Part shown: positions 34,870-39,672 of the stretch, piece by piece
Numbering within the stretch: position 1 is the stretch's first letter
Layout of the letters: each line of letters opens with the position of its first letter
Origin: Halothiobacillus sp. 15-55-196
GTDB taxonomy: Bacteria; Pseudomonadota; Gammaproteobacteria; Halothiobacillales; Halothiobacillaceae
NCBI GenBank assembly: GCA_002282715.1
Contig: NCKC01000014.1
Span: 1 to 39,672 of the forward strand
Direction of reading: 5' to 3'
DNA length: 39,672 nucleotides
The notes under the pieces: model-generated
The model's input: the letters and a program-made list of their open reading frames with translations, nothing else
Told to the model about the DNA's origin: nothing
Database searches by the model: none
Made by a program: the position numbers and the translations under genes

Positions 34870-35910
34870 ATGAAATTCAACAAGAAACTGATTGCCGGTG
34901 CGATTCTCGCTGCAACTGCTTCATTCACTCTTTCTGCTCAAGCCGAAGGCGTGAACAAGATCACAGGCGCGGGTTCATCATTCGCCTACCCAATTATTTC
35001 CAAATGGGCTTCTGAGTACAAAACTGAGAAGGGCGTAGAGGTAAACTACCAGTCCGTGGGTTCAGGCGCTGGCATCAAGCAGATCATTGCCAAGACGGTT
35101 GATTTCGGTGCGTCTGATGACCCCATGACCGTTGCCGATTTGGAGAAGAATGGTCTCACCCAGTGGCCATTGATCATGGGCGGCATCGTTCCTGTTGCCA
35201 ACATCCCCGGTTCCAAACAGGGTGAATTTGTGATTTCTGGCCCTGTGTTGGCCGACATCATGATGGGTAAAATTACCAAGTGGAACGACCCGGCTCTTGA
35301 AAAACTGAATCCAGGCAAGAAACTGCCGAACCTGCAGATTACCGTTGTTCACCGTTCTGATGCCTCCGGCACCACGGCTATTTTCACCAACTACCTGAGC
35401 AAAGTCAGCCCAGAGTGGAAAGAAAAAGTTGGTGAAGGCAAAACAGTCAACTGGCTGTCCAAAGGCAACCTGGGCGGTAAAGGCAACGAAGGCGTTGCTT
35501 CTTACACTGACCGCATCAAAGGTGCAATCGGTTATGTCGAGTATGCCTATGCGTTGCAAAACAAGCTGCCCTACATGGATATGATCAACAGTGCGGGCAA
35601 GCGTGTGGCACCGACCATGGAAAACTTCGGCGCAGCCGCCGCGAATGCAGACTGGAAAGCAGCACCTGCCTTCCGCGTCGTGTTGACCGATCAGCCGGGT
35701 GACGACAGCTGGCCAATCACAGGTTCTACGTTTGCGATCGTGCATACCAACCCTGAGAACCCAGCAAAAGTGAAAGCTGTGCTTGATTTCTTCAAGTGGA
35801 GCATGGCACACGGTCAGAAGGCAGCTGAAGAACTGCATTACATTCCGATTCCTGCCAACGTCGCCAAGCTGATCGAAGCTTCTTGGTCAGAAAACATTAA
35901 ACTCAAATAA
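34870..35910 (+). CDS. pstS: Phosphate-binding periplasmic protein
   Basis: 346 residues with a signal peptide (cleavage near AQA-EG). Phosphate-contacting motifs are visible: TGAGSSFAYP at the mature N-terminus, VDFGASDDPM and HRSDASGTTAIFTNYL. The length matches E. coli PstS. Role: high-affinity phosphate capture for the PstCAB transporter. A GGGGGAT ribosome site and a double Pho box upstream indicate strong phosphate-starvation induction. A terminator-like hairpin after it favours higher expression than the downstream genes. Confidence 0.97.
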   Translation: MKFNKKLIAGAILAATASFTLSAQAEGVNKITGAGSSFAYPIISKWASEYKTEKGVEVNYQSVGSGAGIKQIIAKTVDFGASDDPMTVADLEKNGLTQWPLIMGGIVPVANIPGSKQGEFVISGPVLADIMMGKITKWNDPALEKLNPGKKLPNLQITVVHRSDASGTTAIFTNYLSKVSPEWKEKVGEGKTVNWLSKGNLGGKGNEGVASYTDRIKGAIGYVEYAYALQNKLPYMDMINSAGKRVAPTMENFGAAAANADWKAAPAFRVVLTDQPGDDSWPITGSTFAIVHTNPENPAKVKAVLDFFKWSMAHGQKAAEELHYIPIPANVAKLIEASWSENIKLK

Positions 35911-35929
35911 TCAATAGATTGCTTTGAGG

Positions 35930-35958
35930 GGGGTGGGCTGTAGCTCACCCCTTTTATT
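35930..35958 (+). terminator. Leaky terminator between pstS and pstC
   Basis: Nine-pair stem GGGGTGGGC/GCTCACCCC (one G-T pair) with loop TGTA, then TTTTATT. Positioned to reduce pstCAB relative to pstS. Confidence 0.75.
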
Positions 35959-35993
35959 CAAAAGGCTTACCTTTGTTTTCATTTTAGTGTCTG

Positions 35994-37010
35994 ATGACAA
36001 ACGTAAACCACCACAACAACAGGTTTGGCTTCATGTCAGCAACTGAAAAAGACATTAATGCGCATTTGCATACACAAAGCGCAGGTGTGATCTGGGACAA
36101 GGTGTTCAAGGGGACGTCCTTTGCTTTCGCGGCAATGGTTCTGATTGTCATGCTGGCGATCATGGTCATGTTGTTCAAGGAAGCTTGGCCGACCTTCGCC
36201 CATTTCGGATTCAGTTTCTTATATACCTCCGAGTGGGATGTCGTTAACGACAAATTCGGAGCCTTGGTTCCGATTGTCGGTACGCTAGTGACTTCGCTGA
36301 TCGCAATATTGATCGGTGTGCCGGTGAGTTTTGGCATCGCCATCTTCATCAGCTTGATGGCACCGAGTTGGCTCAAGCGTCCCATCGGTATTGCCATCGA
36401 GTTGTTGGCTGCGGTGCCGTCGATCATCTACGGGATGTGGGGGCTATTCTATTTTGCCCCGTGGTTTGCCAATACCATTCAACCCTTCATGACCGAAAAC
36501 TTGGGCGGGGTGCCTTTTATCGGTCAGTTTTTTCAGGGGCCACCCATCGGGGTGAGTATCTTCACAGCGGGTTTCGTTCTGGCCATCATGATCATCCCTT
36601 TCATTGCCTCGATTATGCGTGACATGTTTGATGTTGTGCCTACGGCTCTTAAGGAATCTGCCTATGCCATGGGATCCACGACTTGGGAAGTAGTTTGGAA
36701 AGTCATCCTGCCCTACACGAAGGCAGGAGTAATCGGCGGCATCATGTTGGGGCTCGGTCGCGCCATGGGTGAGACCATGGCTGTTGCGTTCGTGGTGGGT
36801 AACTCGCTTGAGTTGAACACCGGCCTGTTTTACCCCGGAGCAACCATCGCTTCAACCATGGCTAACGAGTTCAACGAAGCCAGCGGCTTGCACATGTCCT
36901 CCCTGATCGCACTGGGCTTCATGCTGTTTGTGATTACTTTCCTGGTGCTTTCGCTGGCAAAATGGTTCCTGCTTCGACTTGAAAAGTCTCAGCAGGGTGA
37001 TGAAACCTAA
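35994..37010 (+). CDS. pstC: Phosphate ABC transporter permease PstC
   Basis: 338 residues with six main membrane helices. The ABC permease loop (EAA motif) is TALKESAYAMGSTTWEVVWKVILP, and the family landmark GRAMGETMAVAFVVGN follows. The start is ambiguous: ATG 35994 adds MTNVNHHNNRFGF, whereas ATG 36033 gives MSATEKD; neither has a strong ribosome site, so the longer form is listed. It pairs with PstA in the inner membrane. Confidence 0.95.
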   Translation: MTNVNHHNNRFGFMSATEKDINAHLHTQSAGVIWDKVFKGTSFAFAAMVLIVMLAIMVMLFKEAWPTFAHFGFSFLYTSEWDVVNDKFGALVPIVGTLVTSLIAILIGVPVSFGIAIFISLMAPSWLKRPIGIAIELLAAVPSIIYGMWGLFYFAPWFANTIQPFMTENLGGVPFIGQFFQGPPIGVSIFTAGFVLAIMIIPFIASIMRDMFDVVPTALKESAYAMGSTTWEVVWKVILPYTKAGVIGGIMLGLGRAMGETMAVAFVVGNSLELNTGLFYPGATIASTMANEFNEASGLHMSSLIALGFMLFVITFLVLSLAKWFLLRLEKSQQGDET

Positions 37011-37025
37011 GAGCAACTTATCATC

Positions 37026-37868
37026 ATGATTTCCAAATTTAAAAAAAGAAAACTGATCAATTACTTCAATCTTTCGGCTTCGATTGTGGTTACGGCTTTC
37101 GGTTTGGTCATGCTGGCTTGGATTCTGACCGTTCTATTCGGCAAGGGCTTTCAGCACATCAATTGGGCCGTGTTCACCCAAATGACGCCACCACCCGGCG
37201 CCTCGGGCGGCTTGATCAATGCCATTGTCGGTACCCTGTTGATCACCTTTTTTGCCGTTCTCATTGGAACACCCATCGGATTGATGGCCGGTACGTATCT
37301 GGCTGAATTCGGCGGCAAGAGTCGGTTTTCGAGTGCAGTCCGCTTTATCAATGATGTTTTGTTATCGGCACCATCTATTGTTGTCGGGGTGTTTGTTTAT
37401 GCCATCCTCGTTAAGCCGCAAGGGCACTTTTCAGGTTGGGCTGGTGCCATCGCCTTGTCCATCCTCGTGATCCCGGTCGTGCTGCGTACCACAGAAGACA
37501 TGCTCAAACTGGTGCCGGTGCAGATGCGTGAGGCGGCAGCTGCACTGGGTGCCCCGCGGTACAAGGTTACAATTGATATCGTGTATAAAGCTGCCTTGAG
37601 TGGTATGTTCACCGGCCTGTTGCTTGCGACCGCGCGCATCATGGGTGAAACAGCCCCCTTGCTGTTTACCGGCCTCAATAACCAGTTCTGGTCGTTGGAT
37701 ATGAATCAACCCATGGCGAATATGCCGGTTGTCATCTACCAATATGCACTCAGCCCCTACGAAGATTGGCAAAATCTGGCTTGGGCTGCCGCACTACTGA
37801 TTACCATCAGCGTGCTTGTGATGAACATCATCGCCCGTTACTCTCTGAAGCAACCCAGTTCGCGATAA
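37026..37868 (+). CDS. pstA: Phosphate ABC transporter permease PstA
   Basis: 280 residues, six membrane helices. The EAA loop reads QMREAAAALGAPRYKVTIDIVYKAAL and is followed by ARIMGETAPLLFTG, the PstA-specific match to the PstC GRAMGET segment. FINDVLLSAPSIVVGVFVY is also typical. It is 15 bp after pstC. Confidence 0.96.
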   Translation: MISKFKKRKLINYFNLSASIVVTAFGLVMLAWILTVLFGKGFQHINWAVFTQMTPPPGASGGLINAIVGTLLITFFAVLIGTPIGLMAGTYLAEFGGKSRFSSAVRFINDVLLSAPSIVVGVFVYAILVKPQGHFSGWAGAIALSILVIPVVLRTTEDMLKLVPVQMREAAAALGAPRYKVTIDIVYKAALSGMFTGLLLATARIMGETAPLLFTGLNNQFWSLDMNQPMANMPVVIYQYALSPYEDWQNLAWAAALLITISVLVMNIIARYSLKQPSSR

Positions 37869-37900
37869 CATTCGTCTAAATTTTTCAAAGAGATCATTTC

Positions 37901-38788
37901 ATGACAACTCAAACCATGACCGATCAGACCCAGCCGGAGAATTCCGGTATGGGCTTTAAAATGGCCAATGCGTTAAAGCAGACGGAAGAACGGACGAAGT
38001 TGCTCGAAAAAAAAGACAGCGTCCGCCTCGTGGATTCTCCTAGGCTTGATATCCGTGATCTTTCATTCTTTTATGGCAAGTTCAAAGCACTGCATAACAT
38101 CAACATGCAGATTCCCGACAAACAGGTAACTGCGTTTATCGGTCCTTCCGGCTGCGGTAAATCCACCTTGCTGCGGATTTTTAATCGTATTTTCGATCTG
38201 TATCCCGGCCAGCGTACGGAAGGCCAGATTCTGCTCGACAACAACGATATCCTGAGTTCCAAGGTGGATGTCAACATGTTGCGTGCCAAGATTGGCATGG
38301 TTTTCCAGAAACCGACTCCATTCCCCATGTCGATTTACGATAACGTGGCTTTCGGCGTTCGACTTTATGAGAATCTGTCGAAATCGGAGCTCAATGATCG
38401 GGTTGAATGGGCGTTGCAGCGGGCAGCTTTGTGGGGAGAAGTGAGTGACAAACTCAATCAGTCCGGTGCTGCACTTTCTGGTGGGCAGCAACAGCGCTTG
38501 TGCATTGCCCGCGGCATTGCCGTCAAACCGGAAGTACTGCTCCTGGACGAACCGACATCCGCTCTGGATCCCATATCCACCACTAAAATCGAAGAATTGG
38601 TGCATGAACTGAAATCCGATTTTACCATTGCCATCGTCACGCACAACATGCAACAAGCGGCGCGTGTTTCCGATTACACCGCATTCATGTACTTGGGCAA
38701 GCTGGTCGAATACGATCACACAGACATCATCTTCACAAACCCAGGAAGAAAAGAAACGGAAGACTATATCACTGGCCGCTTCGGTTGA
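37901..38788 (+). CDS. pstB: Phosphate ABC transporter ATP-binding protein
   Basis: 295 residues. Walker [10 protein letters not shown] near residue 82, Q-loop [19 protein letters not shown], signature [17 protein letters not shown], Walker [15 protein letters not shown] and the switch [19 protein letters not shown] are intact. About 45 N-terminal residues precede the usual PstB start ([20 protein letters not shown]), which is longer than E. coli PstB. phoU, the usual next gene, is missing; remnants of mobile elements follow instead. Confidence 0.96.
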   Translation: MTTQTMTDQTQPENSGMGFKMANALKQTEERTKLLEKKDSVRLVDSPRLDIRDLSFFYGKFKALHNINMQIPDKQVTAFIGPSGCGKSTLLRIFNRIFDLYPGQRTEGQILLDNNDILSSKVDVNMLRAKIGMVFQKPTPFPMSIYDNVAFGVRLYENLSKSELNDRVEWALQRAALWGEVSDKLNQSGAALSGGQQQRLCIARGIAVKPEVLLLDEPTSALDPISTTKIEELVHELKSDFTIAIVTHNMQQAARVSDYTAFMYLGKLVEYDHTDIIFTNPGRKETEDYITGRFG

Positions 38789-38822
38789 TTTTTCCTCATA
38801 AAGTATAAGCCTGCATTTTTAA

Positions 38823-38906
38823 GGGGTCTTTCTAATTTTGCAAAACGGAACGTTACTACTTAGCGCTGACAGTCCGGTTCCTCGTTTTTGACGCGCAAAA
38901 TTAGAA
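38823..38906. mobile_element. Transposon-end-like sequence and inverted repeat
   Basis: Perfect 12-bp inverted repeats TTCTAATTTTGC (38830-38841) and GCAAAATTAGAA (38895-38906) lie 53 bp apart. The left one is within a stretch beginning GGGGTCTTTC with AAAACGGAACGTTA, which has the general look of Tn3-family ends, though not the TAAG inner end. It may be a mobile-element remnant or simply a large hairpin after pstB. No gene is seen from here to 39041. Confidence 0.35.
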
Positions 38907-39041
38907 TGCTAGTAGCATAATTGCTTGACACGACGAAATGGCGGTGGAGTTCTCCGTAACCTCCCCAGCTTCTGGCGGCTGATGACTCCTGAAGGTGCCG
39001 CGACAGCGGTCTTTTAAGTTTTTCGGCAAGGAATATCAAGG

Positions 39042-39565
39042 ATGCAAAGCCATCCCGATTGGCAGCAAATCGCTCAAGTGGCCATGATCGTGCTGCTTTC
39101 CCCCTGTTGCATGGTTTTTTATCACCACGGTAGAAGAAAAGGTCTAGCGCGGCCAGGGGACGAGCATCATCTAGCCATATCGTGATCTATTCAAATGGTT
39201 CCGCAAGGAACTGATCATCCCCGAAACCGCTTCCTGGATTTTTTGGCTGGCTCCGGTTGTGGCGTTTACCGCCATGCAGACCGTGCCTTTGCTGATTCCC
39301 GTTCTTACCAATTATCCGCTGCCGCTCTCCGATATGGGCGATATTTTGGGCGGCGGCTTGATTCTCACGCTCGGCGGCTTTGCGATTTTGCTGGCCGGTC
39401 TGAATAGCGGTCACCCTTACGGTGGTTTGGGCTCCAGCCACGAATCGATGCTGACGATTCTGGCCGAACCGACGCTGATCATGGTGTTGATCGGCATTTC
39501 TCTGCTCGCTCAATTGATGCTGCCGTTTGTGCTCATCCATCTACTGGTCAGCGGTGCGGCGGTGC
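39042..39565 (+). pseudogene. Broken hyfC-like (NuoH-type) membrane subunit gene
   Basis: ATG 39042 (AAGGA upstream) starts MQSHPDWQQIAQVAMIVLLSP. At a run of five C's (39100-39104) the frame slips by one; in the new frame it continues VAWFFITTVEEKV, TAG, RGQGTSII, TAG, PYRDLFKWFRKEL. From there it reads open: IPETASWIFWLAP, then several helices, and GGLGSSHESMLTILAEPTLIMV. This order matches subunit 4 of formate hydrogenlyase/Hyf-type complexes (NuoH homologue). One C insertion and two CAG-to-TAG changes at expected glutamines disable it. Homology stops where an IS fragment begins (~39565); the C-terminal half is absent. Confidence 0.75.
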
Positions 39566-39672
39566 ATTCTCGTTTGTATTCGTCGCTGGTGTAACCGGCA
39601 TCACCGAAAATGACCTGGTCGCTTGGCCGCAGTAGCTTCGGAAGTTGATTGATGTCCGCAACATTGGCCGCC
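39566..39672 (-). mobile_element. IS5-family transposase fragment (partial, runs off window)
   Basis: Read on the minus strand from the window edge, the frame gives ANVADINQLPKLLRPSD followed by QVIFGDAGYTSDEYKR. This matches the IS5-type DDE transposase block around the second catalytic aspartate (N-x-x-D and GDAGY). After YKR the similarity ends and the sequence is the hyfC-like remnant, so the 3' end of the transposase is lost. The 5' part is outside the window. Confidence 0.65.

Noticed and set aside
39259..39594. Intact 111-residue membrane protein gene starting at GTG 39259
   Set aside because: The similarity continues upstream in the same frame through two stop codons and a frameshift, so it is part of a broken hyfC-like gene.

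Overview
The window looks like chromosome from a gammaproteobacterium of moderate GC. Several gene neighbourhoods are classic for the class: a YafS-like methyltransferase with rnhA and dnaQ, maf(yceF)/yceD-rpmF-plsX-fabH, uvrY-uvrC, and pstSCAB. A periplasmic rhodanese pair, an exosortase-type acyl ligase/decarboxylase pair and a decayed Hyf-type (NuoH-like) membrane subunit would fit a chemolithotrophic sulfur-oxidiser-like lineage such as Halothiobacillus. That placement is inference only. No rRNA or tRNA gene was recognised.

Layout. 1-2337 (minus): the end of an exosortase-associated operon (PLP decarboxylase, acyl-CoA ligase). 2624-5846 (plus): aroC, then an Mrr-type restriction nuclease and an MFS transporter. 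5915-8660: methyltransferase, rnhA, dnaQ, with a DksA/TraR-like gene on the other strand between rnhA and dnaQ. 8754-11799 (minus): a YrhK-like protein, trmB, thiG and ygfZ. 12017-15883: prfC, a lipoprotein, and a secreted tandem rhodanese with a secreted thioredoxin-fold-like partner. 15989-17218: mntH with palindromes over its promoter. 17327-20303: a histidine kinase/response regulator pair divergent from a Spy/CpxP-like protein. 20607-25675: lplT, maf, yceD, rpmF, plsX, fabH. 25697-31382: a CYTH protein, uvrY-uvrC and a large MscS-type channel. 31422-34194 (minus): a four-gene operon encoding an outer-membrane barrel, a periplasmic FMN-binding protein, the flavin transferase ApbE and a His-rich membrane protein, behind a Fur-box-like promoter. 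34870-38788: pstSCAB behind a Pho box. 38823-39672: a scrapyard of mobile-element remnants and a broken hyfC-like gene.

Two things stand out. First, a family of short non-coding elements (2392, 7254, 7874, 26184, 28934 and 34335) shares a 17-bp terminal inverted repeat, GGGCACCTCGAAAAACC. Their cores differ (none, a string of hairpins, a common REP-type palindrome, or a shared ~110-130 bp core). Three copies have perfect 4-bp AT-rich flanking duplications (AAAT, TAAT, TATT). This is the signature of a MITE-like family, and several copies sit exactly at gene boundaries. Second, the Fur-box-linked flavinylation operon at 31422-34194 has the parts of a periplasmic electron-transfer module tied to an outer-membrane protein. 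It is the best candidate here for a poorly described system.

Functionally, the housekeeping genes cover aromatic amino-acid synthesis, fatty-acid/phospholipid initiation, DNA repair and proofreading, translation termination, tRNA methylation, thiamine synthesis and Fe-S cluster upkeep. The accessory genes handle metal, phosphate, envelope-stress and osmotic responses.
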